From NCBI RefSeq assembly GCF_008151785.1, contig NZ_CP036523.1, positions 1,550,001 through 1,614,000 on the forward strand: DNA of 64,000 nt. The letters run 5' to 3'. Below the pieces are notes generated by a model. That model was given only the letters and a program-made list of their open reading frames with translations, had not been told where the DNA came from and made no database searches. Shown piece by piece: positions 26,976-36,017 of this stretch (the stretch's first letter is position 1; the number at the start of each line of letters is the position of its first letter). The stretch is from Peptacetobacter hiranonis (lineage in GTDB: Bacteria; Bacillota; Clostridia; Peptostreptococcales; Peptostreptococcaceae). Both the position numbers and the translations under genes were made by a program.

Positions 26976-29181
26976 CTATTTTCTCCTTTTTATCCTCGTT
27001 TAAAATCATATTTATAGTTATTATCATCACTGGTATAAGGATATATATAGATGCAGTAGAGGCTGCTACTATACCAGAGTCGTTTACTAGTAGAGTTATT
27101 ATACAACCAACCATAGCTGCAACAAATCCTCTAAATACCATAGGATATTTACCTGCTATTACTCTAAAGTGTTTATTTGGTTTGAATATTAATGCTGCGA
27201 TTATAACTATTCCAACTATTAATATATTAACCCATACACTAGTCTGCGCTAATTTAACATTCATCTGGATTTTTCTAGTAAATGTAAGAACTATTTCACC
27301 TGGTCCATTTAACATTATCTGCTGAACAAATAGTCCTAAGTGAGATGGACTTCCTGAAGATAAATCCATAAATGCAAATACTCCAACTACAGCTACAACT
27401 GCAAGACCTATTCCTACAATCTTTTTCCAGTCAACTTTAACATTGTACATAAGAAGTACAAATAGTAAATATGCAGCACATTCAGATATCGCACCACCAA
27501 CATTTGCACCCATAGATGGATATGCACTAGTTATTAAAATCACACCAAATGAAGCTGCAGCAACCCATTTTGGTATTTTTTTGTAGTATAGAAGTACTGC
27601 AAATGCAAATACCGCACTTCCTATAGTAACACCTTCATATTCATTTCCTATACCGTAATATCTAGCACCTACCATAGCATCATAACTCATTATGTTATTT
27701 TTCATAAGATATGTTCCAAATACAGCATCTACGGCAATCAGAACTATAGTAACAAGTGCTATGAATCCCATCTGTTTTAGATCATCATCTTTAAACATAG
27801 CCTTAGCTATGAAGTAAATCAAGAATGTCACACCTATTACAGCTAAAGACATACTTACCTGTCCACTGAAATTAAATATTGGAGCTACCATAAATGATAA
27901 CGGCATTATTATACCGAATTTAATAAGCTCTTTAAGTATAGTAAACAGTTTATCTTTATATTTTGGAGCAATTCTCTTAGCTAAAAGTACTGCTATTAAG
28001 CCTATTACCCAAGACGCAGACACTACTCCTACAAAAGTATTTACAACACCAGCTCTTATTAAAGCTGCTGAATTTATTTTTGAGTATTCTTTCTGAAGAA
28101 ACTTTATATTATTTTCTTTTTCAACATTAGAGATAGTTCTACCTATCATCATTTCATTAGATAAACCAAAATGGTTAAGTATGTCTACACCTATATCCAT
28201 ATTTGCTATTATCCCATCTCTTCTTGTTGTAGCAGAAGTTAATACTCCCTTTCCAGAAACTCCTTTAGAGAATTTCATAACTGGAGAAAGTCTTTTCTTA
28301 TTGCTGTAATCTAAATTGCTAGGGAATGCACTTACTATATAAACTGTGTCGTTTTCACCTACCATAGAAAATACTTCTTTTAAGTAAGAATTTATTCTGC
28401 TGTATGTTCTAGCTTTCATCTTAGCATAAGTATTTTCATTTAGATTCATTTTATACTCATCTAGTCTATATGTATCCCCTAGGTCTACATATATAGCATC
28501 AGTGTTCTTGTAAAGTTCTTTTGTTTCAGCTTTAAGTTTTTTATAATCTGTAGAGATTCCAAATGGCATACTATTATCTTTTATATTGATATCGTCTATA
28601 TTACCATCATCAACTCTTCCATAATTATCCATAGCTGCAAATGCTATATTTCTATTTTTTACAAGCTGTCCATCAAAATCAACATAATCTGCATTACCGA
28701 TTACTGATGTTTTGTATCCATTTTCTGAAAGAATCTGACCTACCATACCAAGAGTAGATTCAAATTCTCCTTTTTCAATATTTTCATTAGAAGACCTATT
28801 TGCCTCCATATTGACTATTTTTTTAGCTTTTTTGCCTGTAGAAGCTTCATATTCCTTAGCTTCGGCTACATTTGGCTGTACAAAATCTACTGCAACTTTT
28901 TTATCAAACTGAGCTATTGTAGATCTCCCTGTAGCTCCCATAGTAGCTAAACTTCTTGCGTCGTCGTTACCTTGGTCACCCTTGATATTCATCAATCCTA
29001 CATAGCCTTCTTTTTCAACTCTATTTCCAATCTCTTTTATGTTCATCATATTTTCAAGACTAGTTCTACTCATATTTATAAATATAACTTTTCCTCTTGC
29101 TGATTCTGCATTTACAGTAGAAAAAGCAGAACTAAAAATTATAAATAGAGATGCAAGTATTGATATAAACTTTCTGAACAT
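26962..29181 (-). CDS. Large polytopic membrane protein with N-terminal exported domain, unknown function
   Basis: I do not recognise this 739-residue protein as a named family. It has a signal-like N-terminus ([20 protein letters not shown], then VNAES). An exported region of about 340 residues follows, then 10 or more hydrophobic helices from about residue 375 to near the end, and a charged tail. The exported part has [41 protein letters not shown] and [14 protein letters not shown], which recall an alkaline phosphatase-like fold, but no catalytic residue can be assigned. A loop among the helices reads [13 protein letters not shown]. It lies 4 bp after ireB and overlaps ruvX, so it belongs to the alaS operon. 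An envelope role is inferred. Confidence 0.8.
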   Translation of the reverse strand: MFRKFISILASLFIIFSSAFSTVNAESARGKVIFINMSRTSLENMMNIKEIGNRVEKEGYVGLMNIKGDQGNDDARSLATMGATGRSTIAQFDKKVAVDFVQPNVAEAKEYEASTGKKAKKIVNMEANRSSNENIEKGEFESTLGMVGQILSENGYKTSVIGNADYVDFDGQLVKNRNIAFAAMDNYGRVDDGNIDDINIKDNSMPFGISTDYKKLKAETKELYKNTDAIYVDLGDTYRLDEYKMNLNENTYAKMKARTYSRINSYLKEVFSMVGENDTVYIVSAFPSNLDYSNKKRLSPVMKFSKGVSGKGVLTSATTRRDGIIANMDIGVDILNHFGLSNEMMIGRTISNVEKENNIKFLQKEYSKINSAALIRAGVVNTFVGVVSASWVIGLIAVLLAKRIAPKYKDKLFTILKELIKFGIIMPLSFMVAPIFNFSGQVSMSLAVIGVTFLIYFIAKAMFKDDDLKQMGFIALVTIVLIAVDAVFGTYLMKNNIMSYDAMVGARYYGIGNEYEGVTIGSAVFAFAVLLYYKKIPKWVAAASFGVILITSAYPSMGANVGGAISECAAYLLFVLLMYNVKVDWKKIVGIGLAVVAVVGVFAFMDLSSGSPSHLGLFVQQIMLNGPGEIVLTFTRKIQMNVKLAQTSVWVNILIVGIVIIAALIFKPNKHFRVIAGKYPMVFRGFVAAMVGCIITLLVNDSGIVAASTASIYILIPVMIITINMILNEDKKEKIDANR

Positions 29182-29185
29182 TTAT

Positions 29186-29443
29186 TTACCTACTTTCCTC
29201 TAGATATTTAGTTATAACCTCTTCAAGAATTTCATCTCTTTCAAATCTTCTGATTATCCCTCTTGCGTCCTTATAACTAGTTATATAACTAGAATCTCCT
29301 GATAGGAGATATCCTATTATTTGGTTTACGGGGTTATACCCTTTTTCTTTAAGGGCCCCGTAAACTATTTTCATCGCTTCTTCAACAGTCATTTTTTCCT
29401 GCTGTGCTCCTTCAAATTTCATAGTGAAATCCATATTATCCAT
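29186..29443 (-). CDS. ireB: IreB family regulatory phosphoprotein (DUF965)
   Basis: The 85-residue protein reads FTMKFEGAQQEKMTVEEAMK, then YGALKEKGYNPVNQIIGYLLSGDSSYITSY split over adjoining segments, the highly conserved IreB/DUF965 sequence. IreB is a small negative regulator acting with the Ser/Thr kinase IreK in Enterococcus, where it is phosphorylated on threonines. The kinase is not in this window. It follows alaS by 29 bp with a GAGGAGG ribosome site and precedes the unknown membrane protein by 4 bp. Confidence 0.93.
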   Translation of the reverse strand: MDNMDFTMKFEGAQQEKMTVEEAMKIVYGALKEKGYNPVNQIIGYLLSGDSSYITSYKDARGIIRRFERDEILEEVITKYLEESR

Positions 29444-29472
29444 TTATCTCATTCCTCCTCTTTTTAGAGAAA

Positions 29473-32109
29473 TTATTTTACCTGAGATTCTATAACTTCC
29501 TTAGCATAATTTAAAGCTTCGTCAACTTTTGCTGGTTCTGTAGCACCTGCCTGAGCCATATTAGGTCTACCTCCACCTTTTCCGCCAGCTATCTTAGCTA
29601 CTTCTCTTACTATATTTCCTGAATGAACACCTTTTTCTATAACATCTTTAGTTGCAGTAACAACAAAGTTTACTTTTCCATCAGCAACATTTGCTAATAC
29701 AACTACACCGCTTTCCATTTTATCCCTTAAATTATCAGCAGTATCTCTTAAAGTATTCATATCCATATTTTCATATTTATTAGTAACTAGGCTAACACCT
29801 TTTACTTCTACTTTTGAATCTAAAGCAGAGTCAGCTGACTGCATACTTATTTGAGTTTTTAAATTATGTAATTCTTTCTCTAAGTTTTTATTTTCCTCTA
29901 ATACATTTTCTACTCTGTGTAAAAGTCCATCTTCTTTAGCTTTTATTGTAGCACAAACTTTGGCAATTAACTCATCCTTTTTGTTCATATATTCATAAAC
30001 TGCTTTTCCAGTTACTGCTTCTATTCTTCTAACACCTGCAGCTACACCACCTTCAGATATTATTTTGAACATTCCAGCCTGTGCAGTATTTGAAATGTGG
30101 GCACCTCCACAAAGTTCCATTGAGTAATCTCCCATAGAAACTACTCTAACTTCATTTCCGTATTTTTCACCGAATAATGCTGCAGCTCCTTTTGCTTTAG
30201 CAGCATTTATATCCATTGTTTCAGCTACTACATCATAAGCATTGAATATAGCATTGTTTACTTTTTCTTCTATTGTTTTTAATTCTTCTTTTGTAACTGC
30301 TTCAAAGTGAGTAAAGTCGAATCTTAATCTATCTGCAGTAACTAATGAACCTGCCTGGTTTGCATGATCTCCTAATACTTCTTTTAATGCTTTGTGTAAT
30401 AAGTGAGTTGCAGTATGGTTTCTTGAACATGCCATTCTGTTTTCTCTATCTACCTCACAAGTTAAAACATCCCCAGCTTTTAATTCACCTGCTACTACTG
30501 TACCAAAGTGTTTTATACTTCCTGCCGGACCTTTTTTAGTATTTTTAACAGCTACTGCACAATTATCATTTTTAAGAACGCCGCAGTCTCCTGCCTGTCC
30601 ACCACCTTCTGGATAGAAGTTAGTTTTGTCTAATACTACAACAACATCTTTACCTTCAGATGCTGATTCTACTATTTCAGAATCTTCAACTATAGCTAAT
30701 ACTTTACCTTCACCTGTTAATTCAACGTATCCTACAAATTCAGATTCTACATTTTCTTCTTTAGCAAGAGGATCTTCTTTCCAGCTTTCACCGTCCATGT
30801 TTCCTCTAGCTGTTCTAGCTCTTTCTTTCTGTTTTTCCATTTCTTCGCTGAATTCTTCTTCATTAACAGAAAGACCTTCTTCTCTTAATATTTCAACTGT
30901 TAAATCTAGTGGGAATCCATAAGTGTCATAAAGCTTAAATGCTATTTCTCCGCTAAGAACTGTTTTTCCTTCTTTTTTAAGTTCTTCTTTATAAGAATTT
31001 AACATTTCCATTCCCTGGTCTATTGTTTCATTGAATTTTTCTTCTTCTATTTTTATAACTTTTTTGATGTAATCTTCTTTTTCTACTAATTCTGGATAAG
31101 CATCTCCACTAACTTTTATAACTTCATCAACTAATCCATTTAAGAATGTTCCTTTTATTCCAAGAAGTTTACCATGTCTAGCAGCTCTTCTTAATAATCT
31201 TCTTAATATATATCCTCTACCTTCATTTGATGGTAATACTCCATCTGCTATAAGGAATGATACGGCTCTTATGTGGTCAGTTATTATTCTTATAGATTTA
31301 TCATTTGCTTTGTCTTTTCCGTATTCTACACCTGCAACTTTAGAAACAGCTTCTAAAACTGAATGTATAGTATCTACTTCGAATATATTGTCAACACCCT
31401 GCATTATACAAGCTATTCTTTCCAGTCCCATACCTGTATCTATGTTTTTATTTTCTAATTCGCTGTAGCTTCCGTCTTCTTCTTTAGAGAACTGAGTGAA
31501 TACGTGGTTCCAGAATTCTAAGAATCTATCACAGTCACATCCTGGTTTACAATCAGGGCTATCACATCCGTATTCTTCTCCTCTATCGAAGTATATTTCT
31601 GAACAAGGTCCACATGGTCCAAGACCTATTTCCCAGAAGTTGTCGTCTTTTCCAAGTCTAACTATTCTTTCTTCAGGGAATCCCATTTCTTTTGACCATA
31701 TATCAAATGCTTCATCATCTTTTTCATATACAGTAACCCATATTTTTTCTTCTGGTATGTTTAGCCATTTAGTCGCAAATTCCCATCCCCAAGCTAATGA
31801 TTCTCTTTTAAAGTAATCTCCAAATGAGAAGTTCCCTAGCATTTCAAAGAATGTAGCGTGTCTAGCTGTAACACCGACATTTTCTATATCTCCTGTTCTT
31901 ATACATTTCTGACAAGTAGCCATTCTGTTCTTTGGTGGAACTTCTACTCCTGAGAAATAGTTTTTAAGAGGAGCCATACCAGCATTTATTAAAAGTAAAC
32001 TCTTGTCGTTATTTGGTACAAGAGGATAACTAGCTCCTACATAATGATCTTTAGTTTTGAAGAACTCTAAAAATTTACTTCTTATTTCGTTTAAACCCAT
32101 TTTTTCCAT
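29473..32109 (-). CDS. alaS: Alanyl-tRNA synthetase
   Basis: AlaRS charges tRNA(Ala) and clears mischarged serine and glycine. The 878-residue product begins MEKMGLNEIRSKFLEFF and shows the class II catalytic core (NAGMAPLKNYF, TRHATFFEMLGNFSFGDYF). The editing domain has RNHTATHLLHKALKEVLG and CGGAHISNTAQAG, and the C-Ala domain has GGKGGGRPNMAQAG. A reading 33 codons longer exists, but the GGGAGG ribosome site sits directly before the ATG at 32109, which also gives the usual length. A complete T-box leader precedes it. It is the first gene of the alaS-ireB-membrane protein-ruvX operon. Confidence 0.98.
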   Translation of the reverse strand: MEKMGLNEIRSKFLEFFKTKDHYVGASYPLVPNNDKSLLLINAGMAPLKNYFSGVEVPPKNRMATCQKCIRTGDIENVGVTARHATFFEMLGNFSFGDYFKRESLAWGWEFATKWLNIPEEKIWVTVYEKDDEAFDIWSKEMGFPEERIVRLGKDDNFWEIGLGPCGPCSEIYFDRGEEYGCDSPDCKPGCDCDRFLEFWNHVFTQFSKEEDGSYSELENKNIDTGMGLERIACIMQGVDNIFEVDTIHSVLEAVSKVAGVEYGKDKANDKSIRIITDHIRAVSFLIADGVLPSNEGRGYILRRLLRRAARHGKLLGIKGTFLNGLVDEVIKVSGDAYPELVEKEDYIKKVIKIEEEKFNETIDQGMEMLNSYKEELKKEGKTVLSGEIAFKLYDTYGFPLDLTVEILREEGLSVNEEEFSEEMEKQKERARTARGNMDGESWKEDPLAKEENVESEFVGYVELTGEGKVLAIVEDSEIVESASEGKDVVVVLDKTNFYPEGGGQAGDCGVLKNDNCAVAVKNTKKGPAGSIKHFGTVVAGELKAGDVLTCEVDRENRMACSRNHTATHLLHKALKEVLGDHANQAGSLVTADRLRFDFTHFEAVTKEELKTIEEKVNNAIFNAYDVVAETMDINAAKAKGAAALFGEKYGNEVRVVSMGDYSMELCGGAHISNTAQAGMFKIISEGGVAAGVRRIEAVTGKAVYEYMNKKDELIAKVCATIKAKEDGLLHRVENVLEENKNLEKELHNLKTQISMQSADSALDSKVEVKGVSLVTNKYENMDMNTLRDTADNLRDKMESGVVVLANVADGKVNFVVTATKDVIEKGVHSGNIVREVAKIAGGKGGGRPNMAQAGATEPAKVDEALNYAKEVIESQVK

Positions 32110-32157
32110 AACATTTGCCTCCCAATTTTTATATTTTTTCATTTCGGAAAATAAAAA

Positions 32158-32425
32158 AAACTCGCTCCCTATGATAAACATAGGGGCGAGTATTATTCGC
32201 GGTACCACCCTAATTTACAGATAAAATCTGCTTCTCCGGTAATCCTTAGCTATAACGTCGCTACCGTAAATCTCTAATAGTAAAATACGTTCAAGATTTA
32301 TGCTCCAAGACTGCTTCAATCTGCCTATTCCAAGGGGTCTCAGCTATTCCCTCTCTCTGTGCAAAATCAGTAGATTTACTCCTTCTTTTCTTTGCATTTG
32401 ATAAATATTTTTATTTATTCATATA
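32158..32425 (-). promoter_or_regulatory. T-box riboswitch of alaS
   Basis: On the minus strand the leader contains the T-box sequence AGGGTGGTACCGCG (32198-32211), which pairs with the free acceptor end of uncharged tRNA. A strong terminator follows, ACTCGCCCC...GGGAGCGAGT plus eight T (about 32160-32191). Further upstream the Stem I region holds AGAGAG-type elements and candidate GCA triplets for an alanine specifier. Uncharged tRNA(Ala) is expected to stabilise the antiterminator and allow alaS expression. The specifier codon was not fixed with certainty. Confidence 0.93.
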
Positions 32426-32431
32426 TTTAAT

Positions 32432-32460
32432 ATGATACTCGATTATTTTGACATTTTCAA
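32432..32460 (-). promoter_or_regulatory. Promoter of the alaS T-box transcript
   Basis: On the minus strand TTGAAA (32455-32460) and TATCAT (32432-32437) are 17 bp apart, just upstream of the T-box leader. Confidence 0.6.
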
Positions 32461-32488
32461 GTTTTTTTTAAATATGCAAAAATTTTTT

Positions 32489-33562
32489 TTATAGTATATC
32501 GTCGATAATTCCTCCACCGACTAATATATCTCCATCGTACATAACTAAAGACTGTCCTTTAGTTATCGCTCTCTGTGCTTCTTCAAATACAACCTTAGCT
32601 GTATTGTCAGATAGTTTAGTTACAGTAGCTAGAGATGGTTTTGCTGCGTATCTAACTTTTGCATATACTTTAAACTCATCTACATCTGCAAAATCAAACG
32701 GAATTGTATTTACGTCTTTTATAACGAGTTCTTTTTTGAATAGATCGTCATTGCTTCCAAGTACTACTCTATTTTTCTTTGCATTTATATCAACTACAAA
32801 CATAGGCTTACCAAAAGCTATTCCAAGCCCTTTTCTCTGTCCTATTGTGTAATTTATAATTCCATTGTGTTTTCCTAGTACTGTTCCATCAGCTTCTACA
32901 AATTCCCCCGTTTTGATTTTTATATCTGAGTTTTCTTTTAAATATCTTACATAGTCGTTGTCTTTTATAAAGCATATTTCCTGACTATCCTTCTTGTTGT
33001 GGACATCAAGACCTATTTTCTTAGCTATTTCTCTTACTGTATCCTTTTCATAGTTTCCTATAGGAAGTAGTATTCTTTCTAGCTGTTCCTGTTTTATATT
33101 GTAAAGATTGTATGTCTGGTCTTTTTTAGCAGATTCCCCTTTTTTAAGAACTAGTCTGCCAGTTTTTTCATCTCTTTCAACTCTAGCATAATGTCCAGTA
33201 GCTACATAGTCGCAGCCAAATTTTTCTGCAACGTCAAAAAATAGACCGAACTTTATAAACTTATTACATACTATACAAGGATTAGGAGTTCTACCTTCTG
33301 CATACTCTTTTATAAAATCGTCTATTACCTTTTCTTTAAATTCTCTTCTAAAATCTAGTACATGTAGTGGAATATCTAGCTTTTCAGCTACTCTTCTCGC
33401 ATCTCTTATACTATCTTCTGTCATTCTTTTTTCTTCTTCAGTATTATCATTGGAAAGCATCATATTGACACCAATCACATCATAACCCTGTTCCTTTAAA
33501 AGATATGCAGCGACGGAGCTATCAACTCCGCCGCTCATACCTAGCATAACTTTCTTCTTCAT
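32489..33562 (-). CDS. mnmA: tRNA-specific 2-thiouridylase
   Basis: MnmA puts sulfur on U34 of tRNAs for Lys, Glu and Gln. The 357-residue protein has the PP-loop GMSGGVDSS at 8-16, GRTPNPCIVCNKFIKF with the catalytic cysteine, KKDSQEICFI with the second cysteine, and YTIGQRKGLGIA. It follows iscU by 35 bp. The cysteine desulfurase IscS two genes upstream is the expected sulfur donor, so the iscR-iscS-iscU-mnmA cluster links Fe-S assembly and tRNA thiolation. Confidence 0.97.
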   Translation of the reverse strand: MKKKVMLGMSGGVDSSVAAYLLKEQGYDVIGVNMMLSNDNTEEEKRMTEDSIRDARRVAEKLDIPLHVLDFRREFKEKVIDDFIKEYAEGRTPNPCIVCNKFIKFGLFFDVAEKFGCDYVATGHYARVERDEKTGRLVLKKGESAKKDQTYNLYNIKQEQLERILLPIGNYEKDTVREIAKKIGLDVHNKKDSQEICFIKDNDYVRYLKENSDIKIKTGEFVEADGTVLGKHNGIINYTIGQRKGLGIAFGKPMFVVDINAKKNRVVLGSNDDLFKKELVIKDVNTIPFDFADVDEFKVYAKVRYAAKPSLATVTKLSDNTAKVVFEEAQRAITKGQSLVMYDGDILVGGGIIDDIL

Positions 33563-33597
33563 CTATTTAACACCTCTAATGTTTTCCGAATTAATTG

Positions 33598-34038
33598 CTA
33601 GTCTTCTTCTATTTCTTCATGTTCATGCGCATCAGTTATTTCGTATCCTTCAAGCTCTGGTATAACTATGTTATGTTTCTGAGCATAATCTATAAGAGCT
33701 GCTTTTACTGCCTGTTCTGCAAGTACTGAACAGTGCATTTTTACTGGTGGTAGTCCATCTAATGCTTCAGCAACTGCTTTATTTGTTAACTGAAGAGCTT
33801 CGTGTATGCTCTTTCCTTTTATCATTTCTGTTGCCATTGATGAACTTGCTATAGCACTTCCACATCCGAAAGTCTTGAATTTAACGTCTTTTATTATATC
33901 ATCTTCTATATCAAGATATATTTTCATTATATCTCCACAAGTTGGGTTACCAACTTCTCCAACTCCACTTGCGTCCTCTATTGATCCCATGTTTCTTGGG
34001 TTCATGAAATGATCCATAACTTTATCACTATACTGCAT
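33598..34038 (-). CDS. iscU: Fe-S cluster assembly scaffold IscU/NifU-like
   Basis: The 146-residue protein has the three scaffold cysteines in NPTCGDIMK, FGCGSAIASS and MHCSVLAEQA, on which [2Fe-2S] clusters are built from sulfur given by IscS. The start MQYSDKVMDHFMNPRNMG is canonical. GGAGG lies just upstream at 8-nt spacing, so a five-codon longer reading is rejected. The acidic tail HEHEEIEED is a small extension. It lies about 100 bp after iscS. Confidence 0.95.
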   Translation of the reverse strand: MQYSDKVMDHFMNPRNMGSIEDASGVGEVGNPTCGDIMKIYLDIEDDIIKDVKFKTFGCGSAIASSSMATEMIKGKSIHEALQLTNKAVAEALDGLPPVKMHCSVLAEQAVKAALIDYAQKHNIVIPELEGYEITDAHEHEEIEED

Positions 34039-34137
34039 AATAATTTCCTCCATAATTTCGATTATATTTTTTCCGATTCTTTAATTTGTTTATTTTGATT
34101 TACTTTTTTTCTTTTTACTTTTGTTTATAAATATTTC

Positions 34138-35334
34138 TTATTTTCCTTCAGCCTGTAAAGCTTCTTCATATAAAGGAGACATACTTCTTAATCTTTCTAT
34201 TACCTTAGGTAATACTTCTAATATGTAGTCTATATCTTCGTCAGTTGTAAAATCTCCAACTGTTAATCTTAATGATCCATGAGCTATTTCGTGTGGTAAT
34301 CCTATTGCTAAAAGTACATGTGATGGATCTAATGATCCTGATGTACAAGCTGAACCACTTGATCCAGATATTCCAGCGTGGTTAAGAAGTAATAATATTC
34401 CTTCACCTTCTATAAACTTAAATGCAAAGTTTGCATTTCCTGGAAGTCTATCTTCTAAGCTTCCGTTTATTCTAGTATAAGGTATTCTTTCTTTAACACC
34501 TTCTATAAGTTTATTTCTAAGTCTTGTAAGCTCTTTTATATGGTTGTCCATATTAGCTTTAGCAAGTTCTGCTGCTTTACCATATCCTACTATTGCAGGT
34601 ATGTTTTCTGTACCAGCTCTTCTTCTTTTTTCCTGAGCTCCACCGTGAACAAGATTGTCAAATCTAAGTCCTCTTCTTATGAATAAAGCCCCTACTCCTT
34701 TAGGTCCGTATATCTTATGAGATGACATACTTACCATATCTACACCAAGTTCTTTAACATCTACTGGTATATTTCCTGCTGCCTGAACAGCATCTGTGTG
34801 GAATAGTATTTTGTGTTTTTTAGCAACTTCTACTAATTCTTTTATAGGTTCTACTGTACCTATTTCGTTATTTGCAAACATTATACTTATTAGTATTGTG
34901 TTGTCTTTTATTGCATTTTCTAAAGCTTCTGGGCTAACTTTACCTTCTTCATCTACATCAAGATAAGTAACTTCAAATCCGAAGTTCTTTTCTAAGTATT
35001 CGCAAGTATGTAGTATCGCGTGATGTTCTATTTTTGAAGTTATTATGTGGTTTCCTTTACCTTTTCTCTGAAGGTCAAAGGCAACTCCTTTTATCGCCCA
35101 GTTATCACTTTCTGATCCACCAGCAGTGAAGTATATTTCATTTGGCTCTGCATTTATAAGAGCTGCAACTCTAGTTCTAGCTAGTTCTAAAGCTTCTTTA
35201 GCTTCATGACCATAGCTATAAAAACTAGATGCATTTCCAAATCCTTCGTTAAAATATGGAAGCATTTCATCTAACACTTCTTTTTTAACAGGTGTTGTTG
35301 CAGAATAGTCCATATAAATTCTTTTGTTTTCCAT
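34138..35334 (-). CDS. iscS: Cysteine desulfurase IscS/NifS
   Basis: This PLP enzyme takes sulfur from cysteine for Fe-S clusters and tRNA thiolation. The 398-residue protein begins MENKRIYMDYSATTPV. The PLP lysine lies in SMSSHKIYGPKG and the catalytic cysteine loop is SSGSACTSGSLDPSHVL. HTDAVQAAGNIPVDV and the QEKRRRAGTENIPAIVG segment also match the family. The ATG at 35334 has AAGGGG upstream; an eight-codon longer reading overlaps that ribosome site. It lies between iscR and iscU. Confidence 0.97.
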   Translation of the reverse strand: MENKRIYMDYSATTPVKKEVLDEMLPYFNEGFGNASSFYSYGHEAKEALELARTRVAALINAEPNEIYFTAGGSESDNWAIKGVAFDLQRKGKGNHIITSKIEHHAILHTCEYLEKNFGFEVTYLDVDEEGKVSPEALENAIKDNTILISIMFANNEIGTVEPIKELVEVAKKHKILFHTDAVQAAGNIPVDVKELGVDMVSMSSHKIYGPKGVGALFIRRGLRFDNLVHGGAQEKRRRAGTENIPAIVGYGKAAELAKANMDNHIKELTRLRNKLIEGVKERIPYTRINGSLEDRLPGNANFAFKFIEGEGILLLLNHAGISGSSGSACTSGSLDPSHVLLAIGLPHEIAHGSLRLTVGDFTTDEDIDYILEVLPKVIERLRSMSPLYEEALQAEGK

Positions 35335-35451
35335 AGTTTTTCCCCTTCCATTTGCCATTTTGCAAATTTCAAATATATTTTAAACTAAAACTTAATTCCA
35401 TTTGATTCATATTATTATTTATATCCTAAATTTAACATTTCAACCATTTTT

Positions 35452-35919
35452 TTATTGTTTGTTTAAATCTATTTTATAAATATCTTTTTCATTACTAGAC
35501 AATCCATTGTCACCTATCCGATCGTCTACCATATCTTGTAAAAAAGTAGTGTTTACAACATCGTCTATTGCATTCTTCATCTTTTTCCATACTAGTCTAG
35601 TAGCACATTTATCTGAGTTGCTACAGACACCTTCTTCTTTTAGACAATCTGATATAGTTATAGGACCTTCTAGTACAGTTAATATATCTCCAACAGAAAT
35701 CTCATCTGGCTTTCTAGCTAAGAAATATCCTCCTTGAGAGCCTCTTATACTTTTTACAAGGCCTGCTTTTTTTAATTTTGAGAATATCTGCTCCAAATAC
35801 CGCTCTGAAACATTCTGCTTTTCAGATATATATTTTATAGATATAGGTTCTTCGCCATAGTTTAACGCTAGTTCAAACATTGCCTTTAATCCATATCTAC
35901 CCTTTGTTGAAAGCTTCAC
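35452..35919 (-). CDS. iscR: Rrf2 family regulator IscR
   Basis: IscR represses iron-sulfur genes when carrying a [2Fe-2S] cluster. The 155-residue protein has the Rrf2 winged helix (MKLSTKGRYGLKAMFELAL, EKQNVSERYLEQIFSKLKKA, RGSQGGYFLARKP). The cysteine triad is in CLKEEGVCSNSDKC, spaced as expected for cluster ligation. It is the first gene of iscR-iscS-iscU-mnmA. A strong promoter flanked by repeated operator-like sequences lies upstream, so autoregulation is likely. The start codon is GTG in a GAAGGTGATAAAGTG context. Confidence 0.93.
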   Translation of the reverse strand: MKLSTKGRYGLKAMFELALNYGEEPISIKYISEKQNVSERYLEQIFSKLKKAGLVKSIRGSQGGYFLARKPDEISVGDILTVLEGPITISDCLKEEGVCSNSDKCATRLVWKKMKNAIDDVVNTTFLQDMVDDRIGDNGLSSNEKDIYKIDLNKQ

Positions 35920-35937
35920 TTTATCACCTTCTTTTAA

Positions 35938-36017
35938 TTCCTACTGTTTTACTATGGTTTAATGATATTATATCCGACTATTTTTGTCAAGTATTATTTC
36001 CTACTATTTTAGTATGA
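35938..36017 (-). promoter_or_regulatory. iscR promoter with two flanking operator-like repeats
   Basis: On the minus strand TTGACA (35985-35990) and TATCAT (35962-35967) are 17 bp apart, a near-ideal promoter. Two copies of a repeat (plus strand TTCCTACTRTTTTASTATGR, at 35938-35957 and 35998-36017) lie exactly 60 bp apart, one at the transcription start and one just upstream of -35. The inner part, TACTAAAATAGTA, is itself a dyad. These are candidate IscR sites. The upstream copy overlaps the end of rarA. Confidence 0.65.

Noticed and set aside
32110-32208. 33-codon N-terminal extension of alaS
   Set aside because: The ribosome site GGGAGG sits just before the downstream ATG, the extension overlaps the end of the T-box terminator, and AlaRS of normal length starts MEKMGLNEIRSKF.
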